A stretch of 64,000 nucleotides of DNA from Tillandsia leiboldiana (lineage: Eukaryota; Streptophyta; Magnoliopsida; Poales; Bromeliaceae): contig CM055062.1 of assembly GCA_029204045.2 (NCBI GenBank), positions 5,537,911-5,601,910 of the forward strand, given 5' to 3'. Shown piece by piece: positions 1 to 10,665 of this stretch. Position 1 is the stretch's first letter; every line of letters begins with the position of its first letter. The notes below the pieces were generated by a model. It was given only the letters and a program-made list of their open reading frames with translations, searched no databases and was not told the origin of the DNA. A program made the translations under genes and the position numbers.

Positions 1-163
1 AATTATAGTGCACATAAGCGTTGTATTTATAAATTAAATTTAAATTTTAAGTTAAAATATATTTTAAATATGTATTTGGATTTTAAATAGTTTTTAATGA
101 TATAGGATCTATTTTTAAGTTAGTCTCTAATTTAGCATATTGTAAATATTTTTTATGTGTCCC

Positions 164-592
164 TAGGGGTGTAATGTGGGCCGTGCGGCCGGGTCAGGCA
201 CAGCCCACATTTTTCGTGCCGGGCCGGAGCTACGATAGGCCTTCGGCCCAGCACGGCCCTCGACCCGAAAGGCACGACTAAAATTGTTTAGTCCATTGGA
301 CCAAAACAACTACTCCCAAGGTCTTGAGTGGTAGATCTTAGGAGAAGAGCTCTTGGTCAAGCCCTTCTCTCTAGAAACTCATACCCCTTAGACCTTGGGA
401 TTCGGGCTGTGCTCGACCGACTCGCATGGCTCAAGCAGGCAATACCTCCTAGGCCCAGCACGACCCAAGCCTGTTCAGGTCGGGCCGTGCGGGATCGTCG
501 GGCCCAAAATAAAAGGCCTAGTATGGCCCGAAATATTGCTCTGGGCCGAGCCGGGGTGCCGGCCGTCCCGGACCGGGCCGCCCGTACATAAT
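164..592. repeat. GC-rich hAT-like repeat remnant
   Basis: The segment opens with TAGGGGTGTAATG, like the ends of plant hAT elements. It is packed with short GC-rich words such as GGGCCGTGC and CGGCCC in both orientations, a pattern typical of hAT subterminal repeats. No matching CACCCCTA end is found on the right, so it looks truncated. Related GC-rich sequence recurs near 12105-12640 and 13140-13200. The open frames crossing it have no protein-like composition. Confidence 0.4.
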
Positions 593-951
593 AACATACA
601 AATTTTATTAACATATGCCCAAAATTTAAATTTAAATTTAAATTTGTGAATCAAACTCAAAATTTAAATTAACTTCGAATCTATTATTGAATTAAAACAA
701 TTATTGATTCGAAAGGTTTATTTTTAAACCATTCTACATTTCAAATCTAAATTATTTTTAGTAAGTTTTTTTTTTTTTTTTTTTCTTCTTCCCTAATGTG
801 TATAGAATATTTTTTTATACTATCTAGGATTTCATTTATTATTTTTAAGCTAGCTAGATCATATTTAAATATTTAGATTTATATTTTAAAATCTTTATAA
901 TTGAGTTGTTCAAAATTTCATTCTATACACTGAGGGACGGTCTCCTTGAGC
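593..951. other. AT-rich intergenic DNA
   Basis: Low-complexity AT-rich sequence with a palindromic AAATTTAAATTT run near 626-645 and a T-run near 766-784. I see no gene or element boundary here. Confidence 0.6.
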
Positions 952-1771
952 AATGCTACGCGTACACTCACTTTTGGATGTACGATTTACATTCCATCTA
1001 TCCCAGGCAGGAACGAAGCTATGTTAAGGCCCAAAGGGGCCATGGCCCCCCCCAACTTTTTAATATTACTTATTAGTCCTAAGTACTAATTTAATAAAAA
1101 AAAATTTAGATAGCCATGGCCCCCCTCAGCTTTTTAATATTTGCTTAATTTATTTTTGGTGCCAATATATATATATATTTTTTTCTCTATATATATTTTA
1201 AATAAGTCAAAATATATTAAGAGTCGCATACTTATAAGGTATTTTGAAATACATCCCTTAACTCTAATTTTTTTTTTTTTTTTTATTTCTGCCTAGTGAG
1301 CTATTTTATTTAACAAAATAAAATATTATATTAAATTTAATAACTATTTGATCTAATAATCATTAAATGTTATAATTTTATTTATTAAAAATACTAAGAA
1401 ATGGATCAATCGCTAACTGAATTACTGTTAGATTTAATATAATTTATAGTTATTTAAATATAATAATATAAATAAAATAATTAAAATTAAATATCTGTAA
1501 TTAAAAATTAATTTTAATATTTTTACATTAATTATTAAATTAATAATTTTTTAAAAAAAAAATGATTAGATAAAATTATATTTATCTGCTAAAATTTTTA
1601 TTTACATATATATTTTGACCCCCCTCATGATTAAATTCTGGCTTCGTCCCTGATCCCAGGGTGGTATGTAATTTATCGGTCACTTTGAAGTGACTAGTAA
1701 AATTCACCCCACTCTGAAATGAGTGGGGTGTATATCGTACACCCCCATTTAAGGTGTACAATTAGCATTTT
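952..1771. mobile_element. MITE with inverted ends, split by a hAT insertion
   Basis: The left end reads AATGCTACGCGTACACTC. The right end, read in reverse, gives AATGCTAATTGTACACC, so the two ends form imperfect terminal inverted repeats. GTACGAT / ATCGTAC words lie further in on both sides. Removing the hAT insertion at 1008-1652 leaves an element of about 170 bp. A diverged relative lies at 2151-2313. The superfamily is not determined. Confidence 0.55.
1008..1652. mobile_element. Non-autonomous hAT element, copy 1
   Basis: The ends are CAGGAACGAAGC and, on the opposite strand, CAGGGACGAAGC. The flanks carry a perfect 8-bp target duplication ATCCCAGG (1000-1007 and 1653-1660), the length produced by hAT transposases. 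The interior is AT-rich and codes for nothing recognisable. GC-rich blocks such as GGGGCCATGGCCCCCC lie just inside the left end. It sits inside the MITE at 952-1771 and is inverted relative to copy 2 at 2895-3478. Confidence 0.85.
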
Positions 1772-2150
1772 CTGTCTTTTTAATAGTTCAGACCCTCCAA
1801 CTATAGGCCAGTTGAAAATAAAAAAATTTTGTTGGTATTTTTAAAATTTTTTAAAATTTAATAACCTTATTTTCTAATGAGTTTTAGTTTTTAAGAAAGT
1901 CCACGTATCAAGAAAGTCCACACATCCTTCATCTAATGAGCAATTTGAAATATAATTTGATCAAATCACTAATTAATTTATCAAAGTATTTAATTTAATT
2001 AATATAAACAGTCAAAATAAAACTAAATGAAGCAATGAATAGGGAAAACACTGTTAAAATTTTTTTTTAAAAAAAAGTTGAAGGGCCTTTTTCAAAATCG
2101 CCTATAGTGAGAGGCCTCTATAAGAGAATTTTTTTTTTTTTAGAAAATTA
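1772..2150. other. AT-rich intergenic DNA
   Basis: AT-rich sequence with a short imperfect direct repeat (AGAAAGTCCAC / AAGAAAGTCCACA near 1894-1923). No gene seen. Confidence 0.5.
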
Positions 2151-2313
2151 CTTTTTGTACACCCCATCTGAGATGTATGATCTATACTCCATCCATTTTA
2201 GAATAGAGTGAATTTTACCTATTATTTTGAAGTGATTGGTGGAGAAGTACACATTCTTAGATGGGTGAGGGGTAGATCCTACACCCAAGATAGAGTGTAC
2301 CACTAGTATTACT
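2151..2313. mobile_element. MITE related to the 952-1771 element
   Basis: It has the same arrangement as the uninterrupted part of the MITE at 952-1771: TTTGTACACCCCATCTGAGATG at the left, a central TTTTGAAGTGATTGGT block, and a right end GAGTGTACCACTAGTATTAC that is roughly its inverse. It is diverged, and its ends are approximate. Confidence 0.45.
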
Positions 2314-2886
2314 TTTTTTTTTCTTAACCAGTGATGATTAGTATAAATTACTTTTTTACCCTTAGCGGATAAGCGATATAGATCTTTTCTATAATTTTAT
2401 TATAAAATTTTAATTTTTGTAAAGATTATTAAATTTTATAATATAGTAGACTTTTTTTTTTTTTTATCAAACGAAATTACTAATTAAATAGATTCTAGTC
2501 ACAAATCTTGCACGGCATCGTGTTAAAGTTTTAAAAATAGAGAAATCTCTCTCTTTTCTCTAAAAGTATTATTGTAAAATAAGAGTGAAAAATATTGATG
2601 GTAATTTCACAATCATTTAATGGAGATTCAAGCACAAGAGCAATAACCACAAGAACACAATGATTTTACGTGGTTCGGCTATGCCTACGTCCACGGAAAA
2701 ATAAGCAAAGAAACTTTTACTATCAAATCATGGGGATTACAAGAGAGATACAAATAGGAAAAATATCACATCTCCTCAAAGATAAAGAGAAGCTCCAACA
2801 ATCTCTAACTCTATCTAAACGGTGCAAACTACACATCACAAGAAAAATCTCACCTCCTTCTTGATAGAACTAAGATGAAACCAAAA
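2314..2886. other. Intergenic DNA with a widespread plant repeat motif
   Basis: The stretch at about 2610-2886 contains TTTACGTGGTTCGGC followed by GCCTACGTCCACGG, a motif I recall as common in plant interspersed repeats, probably retroelement-derived. The repeat continues after the hAT insertion at 2895-3478 to about 3720. The 64-residue frame at 2670-2864 shows no protein features and I do not call it a gene. Confidence 0.35.
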
Positions 2887-2894
2887 CCCCTAGG

Positions 2895-3478
2895 CAGGGA
2901 CGAAGCCAGAATTCAATTACGAGGGGGGCCAAAATATATTCAAATAAAAATTTTAGTACATTATTAATTTTTTAAAAAATATTTATCAATTAAATAATTA
3001 ATATAAAAATATTAAATTTTTTTAATTTAAAAATATTTAATATTTAATTATTTTATTTATATTATTTTATTCAAATAACTAAAAATTTTACTAAATATAA
3101 CCGTAATTCAATTAGATCAATGACTTTAGCTAAAAGATCTATTAAATTTAGTATAATATTTTATTAAGTTAAATAAAATAGCTTACCAAAAATAGTTAGA
3201 AATTAAAAAAATATGAAATAAAAAATTTAGAGTTAAAATATGTATTTCAAATAACTTGTAAGTACGAGACTCCTAATATATTTTCATCTATTTAAAATGT
3301 ATATAAATAAAAAATAAAGAAAATTATGTTGGTATAAAAATAAATATTAAAAAGCTGAGGGGGGGCATTATTATCTAAAAGAGAGAAAGTGATAAATTAG
3401 TATCAAGGACTATTGAGTAATATTAAAATGTTGAGGGGGGCCATGGCCATCTTGGGCCCTACTATAGCTTCGTCCCTG
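2895..3478. mobile_element. Non-autonomous hAT element, copy 2
   Basis: Terminal inverted repeats CAGGGACGAAGC are perfect at both ends. The target duplication CCCCTAGG is perfect and 8 bp long (2887-2894 and 3479-3486). Its left end corresponds to the right end of copy 1, so the two copies lie in opposite orientation about 1.2 kb apart. The interior is AT-rich and non-coding, so it needs a transposase from elsewhere. Confidence 0.88.
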
Positions 3479-3486
3479 CCCCTAGG

Positions 3487-4047
3487 GTTTTCTCTTTTTT
3501 CTCCCACTTTTTTATTCTCTCTATATTTTATTAATATTCTAATCACCCGTACTTTAGTCTAATAAAGCAATTAAATATGGGTCGTTGGATCAAAAGAATT
3601 ATGATCCAAAGACTTACAAGTAAGAGTCCCAAATATATAATAAGAAAATATTAAAATAGAATATTTGAGTTTACTAAATTATATAGCCCAAAAAACAAGG
3701 CCCAATGTAATTAAATCAACAGTTATAAAGAAAATAACAAAAGAAGTTTGGAAGTAAAAAGAAAAAAATGAAAGTTATTTTAAAGTTTTTATTTTTAGCT
3801 TTTAAGTCAACACTTTGGATGAAAGAATTGTAAATAATTTTCTGTTCTATCCTACACTATCTACTATGCAAAATTTTATTTAAAAAAATAAAAAATAAAC
3901 ACGATATGAAACTAGATCTTACTTTCACCTATTTAATAGTTCATCAAACTTCTTTTGACAACCTATATAACTTAGTTTTTGAACACTAATTAAATTGCAA
4001 TCCAAAATTCTTGTTAAAAAGAAGTTACTAAAAATATTACATTAGCT

Positions 4048-4086
<39 letters not shown>

Positions 4087-4218
4087 AGATAGCACACTAC
4101 CCGTTTTATTCATGCCGTAAGTGAATTAAGCTAATATGAGTGAGACAATAAAATCTCAGAAAGAAAAAAACAAGAAATAAAATAGGACTACCAGAACTAA
4201 TACTAAAACAATAAAAAG
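3487..4218. other. AT-rich DNA upstream of the cyanoalanine synthase exons
   Basis: Contains the right half of the repeat interrupted at 2895-3478, then AT-rich sequence and an (AT)n run near 4048-4079. I searched it for the missing N-terminal exons of the gene that starts at 4303 and found none. If the gene is intact, this is intron. Confidence 0.5.
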
Positions 4219-4249
4219 GACAACGTTGATCGAGCATGTTGTTCATGGC
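4219..4249 (+). pseudogene. Partial duplicate of an exon start (cyanoalanine synthase)
   Basis: GACAACGTTGATCGAGC is identical to the first bases of the exon at 4303. It is followed directly by ATGTTGTTCATGGC, which matches exon bases about 30 nt further in with one change. It is therefore a short copy of the exon start with an internal deletion, about 80 bp upstream of the real one. It has no splice site of its own. Confidence 0.6.
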
Positions 4250-4302
4250 ACATTGATTAGCTCCACATATTGACACATTGATTATATATATGTTTATAAC
4301 AG

Positions 4303-7300
4303 ACAACGTTGATCGAGCCAACGTCGGGAAACATGGGGATCAGCATGTCGTTCATGGCGGCTCTGAAAGGTTACAAGATGGTGCTCACAATGCCGTCGTA
4401 CACGAGCCTCGAGAGGAGGGTCGTAATGAGGGCGTACGGTGCAAATTTGGTGCTGACTGACCCTAGCAAGGGGATGGGCGGAACCGTGAAGAAAGCGTAT
4501 GAACTTATGGAATCCTATCCCGACGCCTTCATGCTTCAGCAGTTTGAGAATCCTGCAAATGATAAGGTACGTATATATATAGCTTAACCTCTTCTTTTGC
4601 AGGTTATATATATATATTTTACGTACGAACTTTGAATAGTATCATCATTTCATGCTTATCACGTACGCCTATTAATAAGAATTCACATCTTTATTCTTAT
4701 TTACGAAAGTAGGAATTAACTAATGAGCGACAAGATATTTGAGAAAAGAATAATTTGACTTGTTCTAAAACTACAAGCATGAGATTTTAAGGTCAACAAA
4801 CTTAAGGGTACGTGCTTATTTTGTATACTAATTTCATCACACCAGTTTTATTCATTTCTTACTGTTAGAAGCAAGCAATAGTATATCTTGAGGAGTTCTA
4901 GATCCTGCATGCTATAGAAAAATTTCTTTTAGCTAGCTCATGGATTAGTTAGACTTTTATAGTATCATTTTCATATCAAAATGAATCTGGGCTGATAATT
5001 AAATATAATTTTGCTTGCAATTAGATCTTCTACTTAATGTACGTCTTTACATTATTTGTTATGTACACATTTCCTAATGTCCAACTATTTTGTAGAAATG
5101 AAACTGAAGTAATTATGATCAGATCCTAATTCCAGAAATTATTTGTCATGTTTATGTATGTTTGAATCTAAATACCATTTTTAAATTTATGAAGTTTCTT
5201 TTTCCAAAAAAAAATTTTCAATACCAGATCCATTTTGAAACCACTGGTCCTGAGATATGGGAAGATACTTTGGGGCAAGTCGACATATTCGTTATGGGAA
5301 TAGGGAGTGGAGGTACTGTCACTGGTGTTGGAAGATACCTAAAATCTATGAACCCTAATGTAAAGGTATTGTGATTCTCATTCCAAAATACAACTAAATG
5401 GTTTGAGTGCTTTTTGTGATTGCTTTTTTGATACCAATCAAGTTGTCCTATTTAGTCATCAATTTAAAGATTAAGAAATTATGTACTCAATGATTTCACT
5501 GTTGTCTTTTTCTTAGATATATGGAGTTGAGCCTGCTGAATCCAATATTCTGAATGGTGGTAAACCAGGTATTGTGGTTATATTTTGTAATATTATCTTA
5601 TAAAAATAATAAAAGGAAACAATATGGTAAATAAGTATGCTGATATAAAATTTTGCTGGTATTCTTTTCCTTCTGATAAGATTTTTAGAAACTATGCTTG
5701 TTTTGAAATTTGAGATATTTAGTACCTTGGTTATTGTAATAATTTGATGTCGTCGCATACGGATTTACTTTTAGGCCCTCATCTAATCACTGGGAATGGA
5801 GTTGGCTTCAAGCCTAAAATTCTCGACATGGATGTAATGGAGAAAGTTCTTGAGGCAAGTTGCCTAGTTCTTCTGAGTTATTTTTATATGATAGTGTAAT
5901 AGGGCGAGTAGACGATATAATTAATCCTACTAATTTTAAAAATAGTCTACTTTTTTTTCTGTAATTTATGAAGCCTTACATGTATACTTGTCGAGCTAAC
6001 TGGACACAACTAAGTTACAGGTACGAAGTGACGATGCGGTGAACATGGCGAGAGAATTAGCACAAAAAGAGGGACTATTGGTAATAAACTAACATATCGT
6101 CTACGCACTCTGCTAATTTTTTATATCTAGTCAAATGTTACTAGCATCGACTATGCAAATTTAATTTCTTTGAAATGCCATGTTGAGAAACTATGGTTCT
6201 ACCTAAGAACAGGATTTTGGATGATTCGCGACTACTATTTCTTGTAATGTAGGTATTAATTGGAAAAATTACAATCAAAATTTCTTCAATTTTGCAGGTA
6301 GGTATATCATCGGGGGCCAATACGGTTGCAGCACTCAGTCTAGCAAGAAAGCCAGAAAACAAAGGGAAACTTATTGTGGTATGGTGCTTCAATCTTTAAT
6401 AAAGATCAAATATCTTTATAAACTATTCTCTACGTTTGCGCACTTCTCTTCCTATAGTAACACTATCACAGTTATACGACTACATTGCCATGTCAGTACA
6501 TTCATTATCATTATTGGCTGAATGTGTAAATACATGAGTAGTTGTTACGTGAATTGGGAATATATGCCTGAACCTGAGTTATATCATTTGATGACAATCA
6601 ACAATAATTAAATGGTATTAAGCTGATCATTTCCTGTTCATAACTTGCTAGATATTATCTCACTGTTGTTCAGGCTTTTTAACTGTCCTCCTATTTCTAG
6701 TGGAATATTCATTGGCAACTCCTTTGTTTTTTTCCTTTTGGGTTCACATCCAATGTATGAATAGGAGAAACCTCATCATTATTAACCAGAATTGCATTAT
6801 CGAGCGGTAATAATCCGTGGTAAAGTATCTCTAGGTCTTTTCCAAATTTTTTGAGGTTAGTTATTCTTTATAAGACAAAGTTGTGAAGCTTGCTAGGTAG
6901 GTTAGCACAATAAGAATGGTTTCCAAGTATGCAGTTTGTAGAGATTACTCTCAACCTGGAATTTTCTGCCATCATGTGTTACTATAGAACAAATCTAGTC
7001 TACTCTTGAGTGTATTTGAAGAAAAATATCTCCAGCTTTTATATGTCAGATCAAAATTTCAATTCACAAGTGCGTCGTTACAAGATAGTCATTTGTTATG
7101 TAAATGCAGATTTTTGACCAATTAACACCTATCATGCACCCTCTGTCATCATTTGTATTTTCCAAAAAATTCAAAAAGTTACCTTCGAGTTAACAGACGC
7201 CTTTTATGAAGAAACATGTTTACTAGTTTCATTTGAAAAGTAACATAGAGTAGTATTCATTTCAGGTTCCTTACGAAATCCAGTTATCTCACCAAGTTAA

Positions 7301-7465
7301 TTACTTGATAAATTGCAAAGACTAATTTGATCATGTATATATGCTATCTAAAATTAATTTCAGACGGTTCATCCGAGCTTGGGGGAGAGGTACTTGTCAT
7401 CAGTTTTGTTTGAGGAACTAAGGCAGGAGGCCGAAAATATGCAACCAGTCGAAGTCAAGGATTAA
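4303..7465 (+). CDS. CAS: Beta-cyanoalanine synthase, C-terminal six exons
   Basis: A PLP enzyme of the cysteine synthase family. The product type makes beta-cyanoalanine and sulfide from cysteine and cyanide, detoxifying cyanide from ethylene synthesis, usually in mitochondria. Exons: 4303-4566, 5228-5365, 5517-5568, 5775-5854, 6021-6080, 6298-6378 and 7364-7465 (the third and fourth share a codon). They give 258 residues in one frame, ending in TAA. Visible motifs are PTSGNMG (PLP contact), GIGSGGTVTGVG (phosphate loop), YGVEPAES and VGISSGAN. Methionine in TSGNMG and asparagine after SSGA suggest cyanoalanine synthase rather than OAS-TL, from memory of the families. Acceptors are AG and donors GT except one GC at 5855. 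About 90-110 N-terminal residues, including the SVKDR-type PLP lysine and any transit peptide, are missing. Either they lie left of the window across a repeat-filled intron or the gene is truncated. No stops or frameshifts are seen. Confidence 0.9.
5855..6020 (+). other. GC-AG intron in the cyanoalanine synthase gene
   Basis: The exon ends GTTCTTGAG and the intron begins GCAAGT instead of GTAAGT; it closes with TTACAG before the next exon. The frame is kept across it, and the rest of the donor matches consensus well, as is usual for the minor class of GC donors. Confidence 0.75.
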
Positions 7466-8689
7466 TTAGTACTCATAATCTACTATTGCGCATAATTCTA
7501 AGCTTTTCAAGTGTTCTAGCCTTTTTATTCGTGTTGTCGAAGAAGATCACAAAAAAAATTAACAACTTGCGTACGTATTGTTAATTCTGATTGTCATTTC
7601 CCTATGACAACATCATGAGGATATTAAGATGTAAGTTGATGGTAAGAACTTCAACTGCATGCTCCTTTGTTTGCGTCTTCGATCATTTAGATAGTTATTA
7701 AGAAAATTTCGTCAAGTAAGCTTTTCACTGCAGTGAGAAAAGGTTTTAGCTATTCAATGCTTTGCTGAACTGTCCTTAATTTATTTCTGCAAGTGAAGCT
7801 GAATTTAAGAATTGCCACAATTTCTTGAATATCTAAAATTAACCGAAAATTAATCGTAGTTGCGTGCCATGATTAAGACTACTCTCAATGCATTACAGAG
7901 GTCTCCTTGGAGTTGCACTTACTGATTTAGAAAATTGGTGAAATATGATCATATTAGTCTGCGTTAACGAGACCAAATGCTGCTGCCTATGCCTATGTTG
8001 CTAAAAATAGCAGCTAGAGTTGGAACTTGAGACCTCAAAGTACTAACCATATTAAGCATTTTATCATTTGTACTAGAGATGGTCATTAAAAATATTAATA
8101 TTTTATTATTTTAAAATTAATTATTTAGTGTGTAGAATTAATGCTAGCTAATGTGTATTCACAATAATAAAAATTATTTATTAATATTTTTTCAATTAAT
8201 AACAAATATTTTATTATTTTACACCATGAAAATAATAGTTATACCATTCTCTAATAATTTCAAATAAAATATAAAAAAAAAATTAAATTAAGTTTCCATT
8301 GCATAATATATATTCATGTACATATTACGCTGTCATGCCTCGAAGCCGCTTATTTGGTCGGTTCGGATACGCGCACAGACTCGCCGAACGAACATAATTT
8401 CTCCTGTCCGCCCAAGGGTCACAACCAATACAATTCGATATGTTCCTATTTCGAATTGAAACCAGTACAATTCGATATGTTCCTATTTGGAATTGAATTC
8501 ATACAGGGATTACGAAAGAAAAGTACAAAAAATATAAAATAACTAGCTATTACACACATTCATCACAGACATACACATTTACATTTTTTTTCTTTCTATT
8601 CTCTTTATACAAAATAAATATTATTACAATTTAATTCCTTTATATTTTTACGCTGCTAGCTACTCATTGACGAAGGATACTTCTAGCTG
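7466..8689. other. 3' flank and intergenic DNA
   Basis: AT-rich DNA after the stop codon. An AATTTATT-type context and several AATAAA-like words are present but no poly(A) site can be chosen. Near 8406-8480 the words AATACAATTCGATATGTTCCTATTT and a near copy form a short direct repeat of about 43 bp. No gene seen. Confidence 0.5.
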
Positions 8690-9779
8690 GGCCTCAATTT
8701 GGTAGGGCACTATCTACTGCATCCTTGCCTGCACTACCGCTCCGCTCGTGAAAGAACTTGCAAAACACGGGAGTGAGAACTAAAAGAAGTTCCTAATGGG
8801 TTCGGCCCCGACATAGGCGTCTCTCCCACTAGGTCTAATCAAGATATAAGTATATATATATATATATATATATATGGAAAGTTATAAAGTACTATACTAT
8901 GCAAATAGAAAGAAACACTATTCTATACCTTATCAGTATGTATCAATGCTGAACTTGACATGACCCATTGTCTTATGATCTAATCATCGTGCTCGTCCCA
9001 CGTCGAGCCAAACTCACATCATTAAGCCCAAGATGAACTATCACCATTTCGGGGGCCATCTGCTAGGGAATAAATCTCAATCCATAATTGTGTCATTCCG
9101 GAGTAAACTGTTAAAGAGGACTGACCTCTTTGAGCCAAAACAGGCTATGTGAGTTTGATCCCGTCCTTCTCTCTGGAGGACTCACTAAATCACAACGACG
9201 CTAACCAAGAAAAACTATCAACCTTAGCGTTCAACTCATTCAGGCTCTGTACAATACCAATGTAACCAATCTATAGGACTTACCCTATCATAATAACACT
9301 ATTATGGAAAAATCAACCATTCTTAGTGTCTAACTCATCCAGGGGCACGATAACAACCCTAATGTAGCTAACACTCTACATATAATAGATGTCACTCAGT
9401 CTATATTGTCATCACTAGGTTATGTTCAATTCTAAATTGTCACCTAATTTTCATTACATGCTTTCTAAGTTCCACACTAATCAATTAATGCAATACTAGC
9501 TAGGATTCTTATTCTTGACCTGATCCACTTCTCACGCATTCAACTCTTTGGATTATTGACCCATGTCACTCAATCAAGACTTGAAAAGCATGCTAGAAAT
9601 TACAATCATTTACCCAACACTAACCATACATGCATCAAATACCTCGTGTACATATAGGTTACAAAATACAAAGTTAAATATAGAAGGGCATTCATCCATT
9701 TCTAAAAGCACCACCCACCTGGAATAGCCTTCGATTGCTCGTAGGCACTTGCAATCGGACCCTCACAGTGATTCGCTTA
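8690..9779. repeat. Decayed gypsy-type LTR remnant
   Basis: Words in the same order as in the long LTRs elsewhere in the window appear here: GGGAGTGAGAACTA, then AAGTTCCTAATGGGTTC and CCCACTAGGTCTA. Compare the segment at 26229-26310 within the LTR at 25839-28719. It is heavily diverged and interrupted by an (AT)n run near 8850-8876 and by the hAT element at 9788. It may resume briefly after 10665. Boundaries cannot be fixed by eye. Confidence 0.4.
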
Positions 9780-9787
9780 CCTAGAAG

Positions 9788-9977
9788 TAGGGGTGGCAAT
9801 CCAGCTCGCTGTTCGCAAGCCGACTTGTGTTCGGCTCGAAATGAGCTCGAGATCGAATCGCTTGTTTAGTAAACGAGTCGAACACGAGCCGAATTTTCCA
9901 GCTCGTTTAATAAACGAGCCGAACATGAGCTGGGGCTAGCTCGCTCGTGTTCAGCTCGATAACAGCTCGAATACATT

Positions 9978-10022
<45 letters not shown>

Positions 10023-10315
10023 TTATATATAATATAGATTTTTATTATTTAATTTTTATTTTATTTTAAATATAAAATTCAACTCCGTTATAAAGAGACC
10101 TAAAATAAAAAATGCTTATTTATAGCTAGAATGTTTTTAAAAGTATAAAAAAAATAATTAATCTTTGGAACTGACTTTTTGATCATTGAATCAAAAGTCA
10201 ATAATAATGATTATTTATGAACCATTGTGTATGATCCAAAAAATTATTAGAATTAATTCAACGATTAAAAATATTATAGTGCGAATATTTTAGTACTTTC
10301 AAAAGCATCTTGGCA

Positions 10316-10352
<37 letters not shown>

Positions 10353-10657
10353 AATACTCCCATAAATTTTACTATTTAGATTTTAGGCCAACCTAACATA
10401 AAAATATTTTTTTTTGTGAATTTTAATTATTAAATTAAAATTTTAATTTTTTAATTTTCTTTTAACTTTACACCTAGAAGTGGGAATGAAAATCTAACTT
10501 GTTATTCGCGAGCCGGCTCGTGTTCGGCTCATTAATAAACGAGCCGAATTTCTCAACTCGATATTTAAATGAGCGGGATCGTGTTCGGCTCGTTTATTAA
10601 ATGAGTCGAACACGAGCCGACCCCACCTCGCTCGTGTTCGGCTCGTTGACACCCCTA
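9788..10657. mobile_element. Non-autonomous hAT element with CGAGCCGAACACGAG repeats
   Basis: It begins TAGGGGTGGCA and ends TGACACCCCTA, which are inverted repeats. A perfect 8-bp target duplication CCTAGAAG flanks it (9780-9787 and 10658-10665). Both subterminal regions are filled with copies of GCTCGTGTTCGGCTCG and its reverse, as expected for transposase-binding sites of hAT elements. Two (AT)n tracts (about 9984-10018 and 10322-10348) lie inside. No coding capacity. A second copy is at 62890-63332. Confidence 0.88.
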
Positions 10658-10665
10658 CCTAGAAG

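Noticed and set aside
328..660. Overlapping frames on both strands near the left edge
   Set aside because: GC-rich hAT-like repeat; all frames open because of composition.
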